In this document: positions 33,489 through 43,373 of the stretch, piece by piece
Layout: each line of letters begins with the position of its first letter
Position numbering within the stretch: position 1 is the first letter of the stretch
NCBI GenBank assembly: GCA_034521835.1
Contig: JAXHMA010000006.1
Span: 558,001 to 622,000 of the forward strand
DNA from: JAMQKA01 sp034521835
GTDB taxonomy: Bacteria; Bacteroidota; Rhodothermia; Balneolales; Balneolaceae
DNA length: 64,000 nt
Direction of reading: 5' to 3'
Program-made: the position numbers and the translations under genes
The notes under the pieces: generated by a model
The model's input: only the letters and a program-made list of their open reading frames with translations
The model's database searches: none
Told to the model about the DNA's origin: nothing

Positions 33489-33674
33489 GGCCTTTGGAAT
33501 TCTGAGCGAAGAGCAGGAGGCCGAAAAGGAGTTTGCTGCACCGGCGGGAAACTCTGAGGCAAGCAGCAAGCGAGAAGGACCATTAGCAAACTCCGGCCGG
33601 AGGCTCGCAGCATGGTTCAGCATTCCTAGGCCTTGAATTTTTCATCCCTTTTGTATCAAGACAAAAGAGACACA
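33489..33674. repeat. Nested inverted-repeat element, copy 3
   Basis: Outer arms GGAATTCTGA (33496, one mismatch) and TCAGCATTCC (ending 33626); inner arms GGAGTTTGCT and AGCAAACTCC; palindrome CTCCGGCCGGAG; hairpin CTTTTGT...ACAAAAG near 33647-33668. It lies directly after the epimerase gene, and its left flank overlaps the end of that gene. Confidence 0.85.
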
Positions 33675-34189
33675 CGGTAAAAAGATTATGTCTCCAGGCA
33701 GTACTTTTTCTAGCTAATTTCCTTTTGTCTTGGTATTCATTTTTTCTACGACGAAAAAACGAATCAAAAAAGTCGCCGGGGTATCGAAGATATTGTTCTG
33801 TCGCAGGCTCTTCTCCAGCTCCTTGCTTTGGAGCATGCGTTGCCCATACCCAACCTTTCCCCGCTACCCCGGACCCCGTTTTTCGAAGCGAATTTGCAAA
33901 GTCCCTCTTTGAAGGGGCGCAGGGGGATGTCCGAACAACGCCCCTGTCCTCTTGAGCGGAACGCAGTGGAGTCGAAAGATCTCCCCGGAATTGCTCGAAC
34001 GTGGTTGCGTGATAACCCTTCAGATCCAACGCGGGCCTGCTGGCTGGAGATACGTTCGACTGCGGCCTCCTCGCACTGCTGCGCCGGCCTGCGCTCAGTA
34101 TGACATTGCTTTTTAGGTAAATAGGCGTACAACTTTTCATAGCACGAAACGAAAAACCGGAAATATTTCTGTTTTTTTACTGCCCCCTC

Positions 34190-34374
34190 CGGCCTTGGAA
34201 TGCTGGGCGGAGAGCAGGAGGCCAACAGGAGTTTGCTGTACCGGCGGGAAACTCTGAGGCAAGCAGTAAGCGAGAAGGACCATGAGCAAACTCCGGCCGG
34301 AGGCTCGCAGCGGGGTTCAGCATTCCCCCGCCTTGATCTTTTCGTCCCTTTTGTATCAAGACAAAAGGGACACT
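34190..34374. repeat. Nested inverted-repeat element, copy 4
   Basis: Outer arms GGAATGCTGG (34197, one mismatch) and TCAGCATTCC (ending 34326). Perfect inner arms GGAGTTTGCT and AGCAAACTCC. Palindrome CTCCGGCCGGAG and hairpin CCCTTTTGT...ACAAAAGGG. Followed by the ATTCATTTTTTC...GAAAAAACGAAT hairpin at about 34431-34461. Confidence 0.85.
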
Positions 34375-34875
34375 ACAAAAAGAGATTATCTTTCCAGACA
34401 GTTCTACAGAGCTTATTTTCTTTAAAGAGTATTCATTTTTTCGATGAGGAAAAAACGAATCAAAAAACTCCCCATAGAATCCCAGATGTTGGGCTATCGG
34501 GCCTGTTCTATCTCACTTGCTTTTCATCGTTAATGAGCTCTTCGATAATGTATTGCAGGGATTCTCTGGACTCGGGGGAGACCATTTCAAAACTAAGAGC
34601 TTGAATAAACTCTTTATAACATGTAGTAAAATACCAAAGAATTTCTGCCTGACGAACCGCTGGCTATAAATTAAACCTTAGAAAATAGAAGATAGTAGCA
34701 GTGAGGAGTTCAATTTTTCCTGGATTTTTAGGTTTGTTTTGGCTAGGACAAAAGGGATATCTCCTTAAAAAGAATTCATCTCTAAACAGTTCTATTAAGC
34801 TAATTCCCTTTCCCAGCTATTCTTTTTTTCAGTGACTCAGCAACAAATCAAAAATCCTTACTTCTTATTCAAAAG

Positions 34876-34985
34876 AAACAGTAAGTATGTTTCGAACAAA
34901 CAGTAAGGATATTTCGAACAAACAGTAAGGATATTCCGATTAAGAAGTAAGGATGTTCGGAATAACAAGTAAGGATGTTTCAATG
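34876..34985. repeat. Five tandem 22-bp repeats
   Basis: Five head-to-tail units of exactly 22 bp share the core AGTAAGGATATTTCGAA with few changes (unit starts 34876, 34898, 34920, 34942, 34964). An inverted partial unit (ATCCTTACTTCTTATT) lies just upstream at about 34854-34869. There are no spacers, so it is not CRISPR. The period of about two helical turns would place each unit on the same DNA face, as in a protein-binding array. Confidence 0.85.
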
Positions 34986-35695
34986 AAGAGCTAGCCTGCA
35001 TTTCTCACAAGGATTATTTTAGACTTCTTGTAACATTCTGATATACAGTGAGAACCATTGATTTTGAGACCGAACATGGTAGAACAGTGTGTAACCGGCT
35101 ACGAAATGGTCTCGTCTGCTGCGTTGAAGATGGAAACCGCGCACTCAACGTATCTATATACGTTTCGCTTGCGATTACCAATTCGCCTTGCAGCCGAACC
35201 AATTTCTTGGTGAGGTAATGCAGGCTAGAAAAGTATTTCAGTTGAAAGGGAATGTACTTAAAAGTGCCGAATATCCTGAAAAGATTATTGACCCCGACTC
35301 GTATATCGAACTCAGATTAAAGTTAAGTTAGATTGCAGCTATGAGACATTGTTCCATTTACACTCTTCCTATAACTATCCGTTTTTTTTAATCAATATTT
35401 TCCCTCCATTTATCTGCTAGTACCCCCCCCCCCCACCTTTTAAAGGCCAACCCTTTACCCAGAATTACAGTTTACTACGATCTCGCTAACCCGATGTAGT
35501 TGGAAAGAACTATTGTTGAAAAGGGTATCAAAAGAATTATATCAAAATTATTTAAGAAAGGTTGGAACATTTTATGTAGAAGTTACTACTACATACCTGC
35601 CATAGTATTTAGTACTTAACTCTTGGTGTTTTACAAACATTAATTAATTGTAATATTAAATAATTTTAATTATAATAGGAATCGATAGAAACAGA

Positions 35696-35926
35696 AAATC
35701 ATCTACAGTGTCAAACAAAGTTCTTAAATATTTACGGTGGGCATTTATAAGTGGCAAATTACCTATGAATCTTTCCACTCAATCAAATAACTGCAGAATA
35801 TCATCTACAGTGCTCTAATTAAACCCATGCAAGATCTACGAGTGTTACGTCTTAAAAGTAATTAGCAAATTACTCGTACGCCTTTCTTGCCCGACAAAAT
35901 AATTACCAAATATCATCTACCATGCT
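35696..35926 (+). promoter_or_regulatory. Three spaced copies of an ATCATCTAC motif before the LRR gene
   Basis: Near-identical 15-18 base motifs (AATATCATCTACAGTGCT type) occur at 35696, 35797 and 35909, about 100-112 bases apart. The last one overlaps the ATG at 35922. This may be a regulator-binding series or an RNA-level signal for the 1648-codon gene; function is inferred from position only. Confidence 0.4.
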
Positions 35927-38900
35927 ATCACTATATCCTCTGAAGCCATTCAATATCTCTAGGTTAAAGACTGCATTTGCAGCTAATATTAGTACAAAAA
36001 AAATCTTTGCTCTCGTTGTTAGCACTTTATTGTTCATTTCGATCATAGTCCCCGAGGTGGCCTACGGGCAGAACAAGGATAGCGCGGAGGGCGACTATGA
36101 AGCTCTCATGGAGCTGTACCGTGATCTGGGCGGTGGTGACTGGCATAAAAACAGCGGTTGGGGCTCCGGTTCAGTTGTGACCAACGACTGGTATGGAGTA
36201 CAAGTGGATGCCAACAACCGGGTCATTACCCTGGACCTTGCCGGCGGGCGGATGCGGGGCGAAGGAAAAAAGGGGGGAAATAACCTGGTGGGAGACCGCC
36301 TTACCCCCAAACTTGGCAACCTGAAAAAAGTGGAGTATATCAACCTGAAGCAAAACAAGATTGTGGGAGCGACTCTTCCTGCCGAATGGGCGAATATGAG
36401 GAGCTTGAAAGAGTTATATATTGCCGGAGCGATTCCACTGATCCATTGGAAATTTGGTATGACCTCTATTAAAGATCATAGTGCGGACGAATCAACGAAC
36501 ATCATTGTTGGCTCCTTACCTCCCGAATGGGGGGAGATGCCGAGTATTGAAAGAATACAAATCTCCTTTACCTCTAGCCAAAAAGATGCTAATGGTGATT
36601 TTTATGGGGGCATAAGCGGCCCCCTGCCACCCGAATGGGGGAAAATGACCACTGTAAAATCGCTTGTAATAGGTCGCAACGTAAATATAGAAGGAACCCT
36701 ACCACCGGAGTGGGGAAATTTAATTAATCTGCATCATCTACATCTTAATGGGTCTCAGAAACAAAACACTGAATTAACCGGTAAATTACCGCCGGAATGG
36801 GGAGGGAAAAATGGATATCCGGGTATGAGAAAACTAACCGAATTACAACTTAGTGGTTCATTTTCCGGGACAATTCCGGACAGCTGGCAGAACATGAAAA
36901 TGTTGTGGAGAGTAAATATCACTGATGTTGATATGGACGGTGATTTTCCGGAGTGGCTGGGCAATGGCGATTTTCATAATCGGGTTACAGTAAATGATCC
37001 CGATCCGGATGCTATACCGGTTGAAGCCCACCATTCAGGGCTTGGGACGTTTAGTGCCGGGTTTAACAACTTTACGGGGAACTTTCCGGACTTCTCCAAA
37101 ATGACGTGGTTGAATAGTTTTCGAGTACCCTTTAGCAATATTGGCGGCACTTTTCCCGAAGATGCCTCCGGATTAAGAAGACTTATTCAATTTGACATTT
37201 CCTCAAATGGTGTATCCGGACAGTTGCCAGACCTTTCAAGCTGGAATAGACCTAGGTTTATAAATGTACCGTATAACAAGCTAAGCGGGCCGCTTCCCGA
37301 CCTGGATACCAGCAACGGTGATTTCAGAAACAGCCAGTGGCAGGGGAACAGTTTCAGCGGGGCTATACCAGCTAGCTGGAACTACCCGGGCAGCAACAAC
37401 ATTTTTCGCCTGTGGCTGCACGACAACAACCTGTCCGGCCCCATCCCGGAGCGGCTGGCCGATTCCGGGCACTCCTACAGCAGCGGCTTCCGGGTGGACG
37501 GCAACCGGTATGTGTTTGCCGACCTGGTGCCTTTCATAAAGCTCGGGCCCAACAATTTCCAATATGCCCCCCAGCAGGCGTTTGGCAGCGCCGCCACCCG
37601 CTACCTGAGCGAAGGGGAATCCGTCAGCATCGATGACTTTAGCGGCGTGGTCGGCCACTCCGGGAACCGTTACCAGTGGCAAAAGGACGGGAAGAATATT
37701 TCCGGGGCCACCTCCCGGAGGCTGTCTGTCTCTTCGGTTTCGCCCGCCGACCAGGGCACCTACCGGCTGGTGGTCACCAACCCCGCCGCCCCGGCCCTGA
37801 CGCTGACCAGCCAGCCGGTTGAGCTGGTCCTCGGCGATGGGAGCAATAATGACGAGAGCAATAATGACGGAGATACCGGTGGAGATAGCGATGATAACAC
37901 CGGTGGGGATTCAGTATCGGAAGCACCTGTTCAGATTTCTCCTGCCGTGGACGAGAATGGTGTGAACACGACCCTGACGTTTAGCTGGACATCTGTTGAC
38001 GCCGATGAATATATACTGCATGTAACACGGACGAATGTCGATGGACCCGAAGAGTTTTTCTACTCCGATAATGAGGGGATAACGATTACCGGTAATGAAA
38101 TCACGTTAAGCGCCGCCACGCTGCCGGATATGCTGCATTCCTGGCGGGTCCGGGCCGTAAAAGATGGTGTGAAGGGCGAATGGAGCCCCATTGGGCAGTT
38201 TACCACAGGTGCAACTCCGACACTATCTGCGCCCGTACTGTCTGCACCCAGTGATGAGGCGACAGAGGTGACAACTAATGCCATCCTGAAGTGGGAAGCT
38301 GCAAGCAAGGCCGAAACCTATCAACTGCAGCTGGCCCCCAGTTCCGACTACAGTTCGGTCGTAACCGATAGCGCCGGACTCACCGCTACAGAATTTCAGG
38401 CTGATGGTCTTGCCCATAGTTCTGACTACCATTGGCGGGTACGATCCGTCAGCGGTACAGACACCAGTGGATGGTCGGAAAGTTATCGTTTTGCCACTAT
38501 GGCAGATGTTGTAGATGTTCCGACACTATCTAAGCCACTACAGATTTCCCCTGCACAAGATGAAACCGGGACCAGCACGATCCTGACGTTCAGCTGGAAC
38601 TCCGTTGATGCTGATGAATATATACTGCATGTAACGCGGACGAATGTCGATGGGCCCGAAGAGTTTTTCTACTCCGATAAGGAAGGAATTACGATTACCG
38701 GTAATGAGATAACGCTTAGCAAAACTACGCTGCCGGATATGCTGCATTCCTGGCGGGTCCGGGCCGTAAAAGATGGTGTGAAGGGCGAATGGAGCCCCAT
38801 TTGGCAGTTTACTACAGGTACAACAGCGACACCACCTGTACCTGTACTGTCTGCACCCAGTGATGAGTCCACAGAGGTGACAACTAATGCCATCCTGAAG

Positions 38901-40868
38901 TGGGAAGCTGCAAGCAAGGCCGAAACCTATCAACTGCAGCTGGCCCCCAGTTCCGACTACAGTTCGGTCGTAACCGATAGCGCCGGACTCACCGCTACAG
39001 AATTTCAAGCTGATGGCCTTGCCCATAGTTCTGGCTACCATTGGCGGGTACGATCCATCAGCGATACAGACACCAGCGGATGGTCGGAAAGTTATCGTTT
39101 TACCACCACGGCAGAGGCAGATGTTCCGACACTATCTGAGCCTTTACAGATTTCCCCTGCACAAGATGAAACCGGGGTGAGCACGACCCTCTCTCTCAGC
39201 TGGACTGCAGTTGATGCCGATGAATATATTCTTCACATCTCTAGAAAGACCGAAAGCGGACATGAAGAGTTTTTCTATTCCGATAATGAAGGAATAACGA
39301 TTACCGGTAATGAGATAACGCTTAGCAAAACTACGCTGCCGGATATGCTGCATTCCTGGAGAGTACGGCCCGTAAAAGATGGAGAGAAAGGCGAATGGAG
39401 CCCAATATGGCAGTTTACTACAGGTACCGGATCTGATTTTGACTTTAATATCAATATCGATGGACCTACGGGAATGCACATGATATCTTCACCCGTAGCA
39501 GATATAACTCTCGGGGAATTTTTGAGTCCATTATGGATTCAAGGAATACCAGGCTCTGATGCAGAGCGGAATGATCCTAGTGTATTTGTATGGGATGAAC
39601 AGCAACAATCTTTTACTGCTCCATCCTCAATGGACGAAGAAATGCAACCTGGCAAAGGCTATTTAGTCTGGGTGTTTGAGGATGATAATCCTAAAAAGCC
39701 CGGTATTCAGGGAGGATTTCCAAAACAATTGGGTATAAATGGGTCAGAAAATAATGGTCCTGTCACAATCCCAATTACTATAACCGATGTTGATAATTCT
39801 TCAAAAATTGAAGGTCAGGAAGGGTGGAACTTGGTGGGTAACCCATTTGGTGTTCCCATTCTTGTTGACGAGATGTTAGCAGCAGCCAGGGAAGTTAACT
39901 CCCAAATTAATTCAAATGTATATGTTTGGGATCCCGCAAACTCGGGTTATATAAGTTTACCTGAAGGTGAAGGGCATACTATATCTCCCTTCCAGGCTTT
40001 CTGGTTACGCTATCTTGATGAATTTGAAGGTGAAATTGTGCTGGATAAAAGCCGCCTTTCTGCTGGGAATAATAGCTTGAATAAACTCGCTAGCTCCACA
40101 AGTCTAAACTCTATTAATTCATCAGAAGATTTAGGTCTCATAAAGTTGAATCTGAAACAGGGCAGCTCAATTAATGATGAGTTTGTAATGGAGTTCAACA
40201 AGAAAGGTAAGTTGGGCCCCAGCCTATACGACTCCTACAATTTAACTTCATTAAAACTGGTGAGCAGCGAAAATCCTGCCGTAGAGCTTTACAGTGTACA
40301 AAGCAATACAAAGGAGCATTTCTCTAAAAAATATCTGCCCGAAAGCTTTAGCAAGGAATTCCAGATTGATTTGGGATTCAAAAATTCTGTTGAAGGAGAG
40401 TTGACTCTTGAATGGCCAGAACTCAGCAATATTCCGTCAGACTGGAATATTGAGATTGAGGACAGACGTACAAATAAAATCATAAACTTAAATAATACTG
40501 ATTCCTACAGTTTCCAGTCAGCATCGGGTGGAGATGATGACAGATTTGTTCTTAGGATTTCTCCATCAATAACTGAAGAAATGCAAGTTGTTGACAAGCC
40601 ACAGTCAATACATCTGTTTCAGAATTATCCCAATCCTTTTAATCCCTCGACTGAAATTAAATATACAGTTGAGAATAAAGCTGAAGTAAATATTACAATT
40701 TATAATCTTGTTGGAAAAAAAGTCGCCACACTAGTAAATAATAGTGTTCAGGATCAGGGTACCTATTCATTAAGATTTAATGCCTCACACCTTACCAGTG
40801 GTATTTACATCTATCGCTTAAGGGTGGGGGCAAAAACTATGACTAAAAAAATGACCTTGATCAAATAG
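35922..40868 (+). CDS. Large secreted leucine-rich-repeat protein with Ig-like, fibronectin-like and T9SS sorting domains
   Basis: Intact, 1648 residues. Residues 1-50 include a hydrophobic signal segment (IFALVVSTLLFISIIVPEVA). About 51-547 are leucine-rich repeats of the plant-like LPPEWG type. About 557-637 is an Ig-like domain (YQWQKDGKNISGA...GTYRLVV). About 642-667 is an Asp/Asn/Gly linker. About 671-1170 are alternating fibronectin-III-like modules in two and a half units of about 203 residues (each beginning ISPA and containing LHSWRVR). About 1173-1556 is a region with GWNLVGNPFG. The last ~80 residues (NYPNPFNPSTEIKY, then SGIYIYRLRVG, KKMTLIK) are a type A C-terminal sorting domain. 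Likely an outer-surface adhesin-like protein. A terminator follows. The first 590 residues after the signal are duplicated at 29229-31000. Confidence 0.9.
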   Translation: MLSLYPLKPFNISRLKTAFAANISTKKIFALVVSTLLFISIIVPEVAYGQNKDSAEGDYEALMELYRDLGGGDWHKNSGWGSGSVVTNDWYGVQVDANNRVITLDLAGGRMRGEGKKGGNNLVGDRLTPKLGNLKKVEYINLKQNKIVGATLPAEWANMRSLKELYIAGAIPLIHWKFGMTSIKDHSADESTNIIVGSLPPEWGEMPSIERIQISFTSSQKDANGDFYGGISGPLPPEWGKMTTVKSLVIGRNVNIEGTLPPEWGNLINLHHLHLNGSQKQNTELTGKLPPEWGGKNGYPGMRKLTELQLSGSFSGTIPDSWQNMKMLWRVNITDVDMDGDFPEWLGNGDFHNRVTVNDPDPDAIPVEAHHSGLGTFSAGFNNFTGNFPDFSKMTWLNSFRVPFSNIGGTFPEDASGLRRLIQFDISSNGVSGQLPDLSSWNRPRFINVPYNKLSGPLPDLDTSNGDFRNSQWQGNSFSGAIPASWNYPGSNNIFRLWLHDNNLSGPIPERLADSGHSYSSGFRVDGNRYVFADLVPFIKLGPNNFQYAPQQAFGSAATRYLSEGESVSIDDFSGVVGHSGNRYQWQKDGKNISGATSRRLSVSSVSPADQGTYRLVVTNPAAPALTLTSQPVELVLGDGSNNDESNNDGDTGGDSDDNTGGDSVSEAPVQISPAVDENGVNTTLTFSWTSVDADEYILHVTRTNVDGPEEFFYSDNEGITITGNEITLSAATLPDMLHSWRVRAVKDGVKGEWSPIGQFTTGATPTLSAPVLSAPSDEATEVTTNAILKWEAASKAETYQLQLAPSSDYSSVVTDSAGLTATEFQADGLAHSSDYHWRVRSVSGTDTSGWSESYRFATMADVVDVPTLSKPLQISPAQDETGTSTILTFSWNSVDADEYILHVTRTNVDGPEEFFYSDKEGITITGNEITLSKTTLPDMLHSWRVRAVKDGVKGEWSPIWQFTTGTTATPPVPVLSAPSDESTEVTTNAILKWEAASKAETYQLQLAPSSDYSSVVTDSAGLTATEFQADGLAHSSGYHWRVRSISDTDTSGWSESYRFTTTAEADVPTLSEPLQISPAQDETGVSTTLSLSWTAVDADEYILHISRKTESGHEEFFYSDNEGITITGNEITLSKTTLPDMLHSWRVRPVKDGEKGEWSPIWQFTTGTGSDFDFNINIDGPTGMHMISSPVADITLGEFLSPLWIQGIPGSDAERNDPSVFVWDEQQQSFTAPSSMDEEMQPGKGYLVWVFEDDNPKKPGIQGGFPKQLGINGSENNGPVTIPITITDVDNSSKIEGQEGWNLVGNPFGVPILVDEMLAAAREVNSQINSNVYVWDPANSGYISLPEGEGHTISPFQAFWLRYLDEFEGEIVLDKSRLSAGNNSLNKLASSTSLNSINSSEDLGLIKLNLKQGSSINDEFVMEFNKKGKLGPSLYDSYNLTSLKLVSSENPAVELYSVQSNTKEHFSKKYLPESFSKEFQIDLGFKNSVEGELTLEWPELSNIPSDWNIEIEDRRTNKIINLNNTDSYSFQSASGGDDDRFVLRISPSITEEMQVVDKPQSIHLFQNYPNPFNPSTEIKYTVENKAEVNITIYNLVGKKVATLVNNSVQDQGTYSLRFNASHLTSGIYIYRLRVGAKTMTKKMTLIK
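37932..39430 (+). repeat. In-gene tandem repeats of about 606-609 bp
   Basis: Two full units and one half unit encode fibronectin-like module pairs in the leucine-rich-repeat protein. The unit starts CAGATTTC lie at 37932, 38541 and 39147. DNA identity between units 1 and 2 is very high over long stretches, implying recent duplication or conversion. Confidence 0.85.
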
Positions 40869-40934
40869 ATCCAGGCAGTATTTAACTACTATGAGAGAGC
40901 AAACATAAACAACACTATACTTTAGATATAGTTA

Positions 40935-40972
40935 AGCCGGTTACATCTTGAATGGGTGTAATCGGTTTTTTT
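40935..40972 (+). terminator. Rho-independent terminator after the LRR gene
   Basis: Arms CCGGTTACA (40937-40945) and TGTAATCGG (40957-40965) pair with one G-U, followed directly by seven T. Located 70 bases after the stop of the 1648-codon gene. Confidence 0.85.
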
Positions 40973-41525
40973 ATTGCTCCTTGAACGGGGTCTAGAATAG
41001 GGACTCAGGGAGATTGATAAACAGGAGCCCATTATTTGGTCTCCAGGCCGATCTGTCTAGCTATTTCCTTTTTTCTTGGTATTCATTTTTTCACCGATGA
41101 AAAAACGAATCAAAAAATCGTCGCCTGATGAATTTTTTGTTTTGTTCTCTCCGCCTCCGCTAAAACCATTTAACTCGACCCGCTGGGAAACGCGGTTCTC
41201 AAACAGAAATGGTTTCTTCACGCTCCGGCTCCGATCTCTTGACCAACAAAAATTTCCTAGGGCGAAAGGATTTGCACCAGGAATGGAAAATAAGGCCACC
41301 AAAGTCCCCCTTCGAAGGGGGATTAAGGGGGATGACCGAACAACGTCCTGTCATTGCGAGACCCTTTGTGAGCGAAGCGAACAGGGGCGCGGCAATCTCC
41401 CGGAAACAGGTAACTAAAGAGCAAGGGCGTCCTGCTGCCCCTGATCATGAGATTACCACGTCGCCCGAAAAACCACCGGGCTTCTCGTAATGACAGCCAG
41501 TGAAAGTGACAGTGCTGCCCCCTCT

Positions 41526-41709
41526 GGCCTAGGAATGCTGAGCGGAGAGCGGGAGGCGAAAAGGAGTTTGCTGTACCGGTGGGGAGCTCCGAGGCCAGCA
41601 GCAAGCGAGAAGGACCATGAGCAAACTCTGGCCGGCCGCTCGCAGCCGGGTTCAGCATTCCCCAGCCTTGATTTTTTGGTTCCTTTAGTATCAAGACAAA
41701 AGGGACACC
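41526..41709. repeat. Nested inverted-repeat element, copy 5
   Basis: Outer arms GGAATGCTGA (41532) and TCAGCATTCC (ending 41661). Inner arms GGAGTTTGCT and AGCAAACTCT. The central palindrome is changed (CTCTGGCCGGCC). Then CCTTTAGT...ACAAAAGG. Preceded by TAATGACAGCCAGTGAAAGT, as before copy 3. Confidence 0.85.
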
Positions 41710-42190
41710 TGGTAAAAAGATTATATCTCCAGACCGTTCTTTAGGAGATAAATCCCTTTAAGTGGTATTCATTTTTTTAATGGCAAAAAAATGAACGAAG
41801 AAAACCACCAAAGAATCCCAGATATTGTTCTATCGTGCCCGCTCTGCCTGCCTTGTTTTGGATCGCCCACCGGCTCATCGATAATGCATTGCAGGGATTC
41901 TCTGGACTCAGGGAAGCGAATTCGCAACCTCCCCTTTGAAGGGGGATTAAGGGGGATGACCAAACAACGCCCTGTCATTGCGAGCGAAGTGAATGTAATG
42001 AACGCAGCGCGGCAATCTCCCGAAAATGGGCTACGAATGAAATAATGAGCTCCCCTCCAAGCCGGTGATCATGAGATTACCGCGACGCCCGAGAAACCAC
42101 CGGACTCCTCTAAGGACAGCCATAGAACGATCCTCAACTTTTAGACTGGTCAGTCTCGAACTTCCTACATAATACCATCATTGCTTAAAA

Positions 42191-42335
42191 AGTGCCTCTC
42201 CCTGATCGTCAGGGAGAGGACAGGAGAGGGTCAACAAAGAGCTTAGAAAGAGGGTCCCCCTCACGTCAATCCTCCTGACCCTCCTTCTCCAGGGAGAAAC
42301 TCTTTTACAAATATGCAGGCACTTTCAAAAGTCCC
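42191..42335. repeat. Imperfect inverted repeat of about 145 bp
   Basis: AAAGTGCCTCTCCCTG at the left pairs with CAGGGAGAAAC and GCAGGCACTTT at the right, with a purine-rich strand opposite a pyrimidine-rich strand between. It resembles a degenerate MITE or REP-type unit. Followed by a copy of the short GC-rich repeat. Confidence 0.6.
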
Positions 42336-43373
42336 TCTTGGAGAAGAGGGATTAAGGGAGATTGACTTCGTCTTATTTATTTAGGTGACTTTTATCTTAA
42401 TAGGGCTTTTGGACAGCCTCGAGTATACAGTTTTTAAATTCGAGGCAGAGTAAGTTAAAATGTAAAAATTAAAAGTCTTGTTATGCACGAATAGCTTTAA
42501 ATTAAAATATATTTACAAGGTAAATATGCATATCATTTACTATCATTAAAAAAATGTAATTGATAAAACCAATATTTATTTAGTGAGAAACCCTATTCTT
42601 ATTTATAGCATATTTAATAAATACTAATTACATAAATTCAAATAAATTGGTTAAATAATTGATCATAAAAATAACACAGAGATAATCAATAATGGATAGT
42701 GAGTATGAAAAGAGTGGCTTTTTGGTAGTAATTACAATGTTTGTCATAGGATAGTTCAACCCTTTCTTCTCGTGAGTAACGCCAAATGCAGATTTAGCAG
42801 AGAGCTTTGTATCAGTAAAGGAGGTGACTATTGTAGAAGGACCTCAAGATGTAACCCTGGAACTTGAAAGAGGCGACAATCTTGATAGTTTCTTTTCTAT
42901 ACTGTTGGATGGTGCGGGCCAAAAAAATAAGTGTGATGCATCGAATCGAATGAAAATGCATTATTTGGAGTGACGGAGTATATCAAATCAAGGCTTATTC
43001 AACCAAAGGGAATGAAGCTTGGAGTAAGCTCAACTATTTTATGAGTGGTAAAGATAAGTTTAGGGCAAAAGGTCCATTCGCCTGGATAACGCTAGCTGGA
43101 CTGACGACCATACGGGCTAAAACACGGTTCGAAACCGCCTGTGATTCATCTTAGCCTTGTATCTGGCTAGAGCTGAATTCCTGTTACGAAATTCGAACTC
43201 CGTGGAATAGGTAGCTCTATGAAGCAAAACAAAGGACGTTTTAATGGCTAAAAATGGCCTGTGTAGGTCTCAAAGAAAGTAGCATTGGCAACTGCATAAA
43301 CCGTTTATCGAAAACAGGCGGAATATTCAGCCATAAAATTAAATCAAAGCTGTGTTCGAGTAATTAATAAATT

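Larger units (their letters stand above)
33465..35921. other. Long gene-free region with repeats
   Basis: About 2.4 kb without a convincing gene. It contains nested inverted-repeat copies at 33489 and 34190, each followed by an ATTCATTTTTTC...GAAAAAACGAAT hairpin (about 33736 and 34431), a short GC-rich repeat at 33897, a 22-bp tandem array at 34876-34985, a run of 12 C at 35423-35434, and three copies of a motif leading into the leucine-rich-repeat gene. The segment 35020-35235 has no match I can name. Confidence 0.6.
40973..43373. other. Gene-free region with several repeat families
   Basis: About 2.4 kb. It holds an ATTCATTTTTTC-type hairpin near 41080-41112, a nested inverted-repeat element (41526-41709) with its hairpin near 41768-41796, short GC-rich repeats at 41302, 41928 and 42330 (TTGAAGGGGGATTAAGGGGG type), and a larger imperfect inverted repeat at 42191-42335. 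From 42800 to 43080 fragments such as VTLELERGDNLDSFFSILLD hint at an old broken gene that I cannot name. Confidence 0.55.

Noticed and set aside
31284..34359. Repeated minus-strand peptides containing GWGMLNPAASLRPEFANG
   Set aside because: Each lies inside a nested inverted-repeat element (also near 41323-41694). The similarity comes from DNA repetition; there are no consistent starts or ribosome sites and the frames differ in length.
34876..34985. CRISPR array
   Set aside because: Units abut without spacers, the period is only 22 bp, and no cas genes are present.
42800..43080. Broken gene between the LRR gene and the kinase-like gene
   Set aside because: Short readable phrases occur in several frames, but no family could be recognised and stops are frequent, so no gene is claimed.
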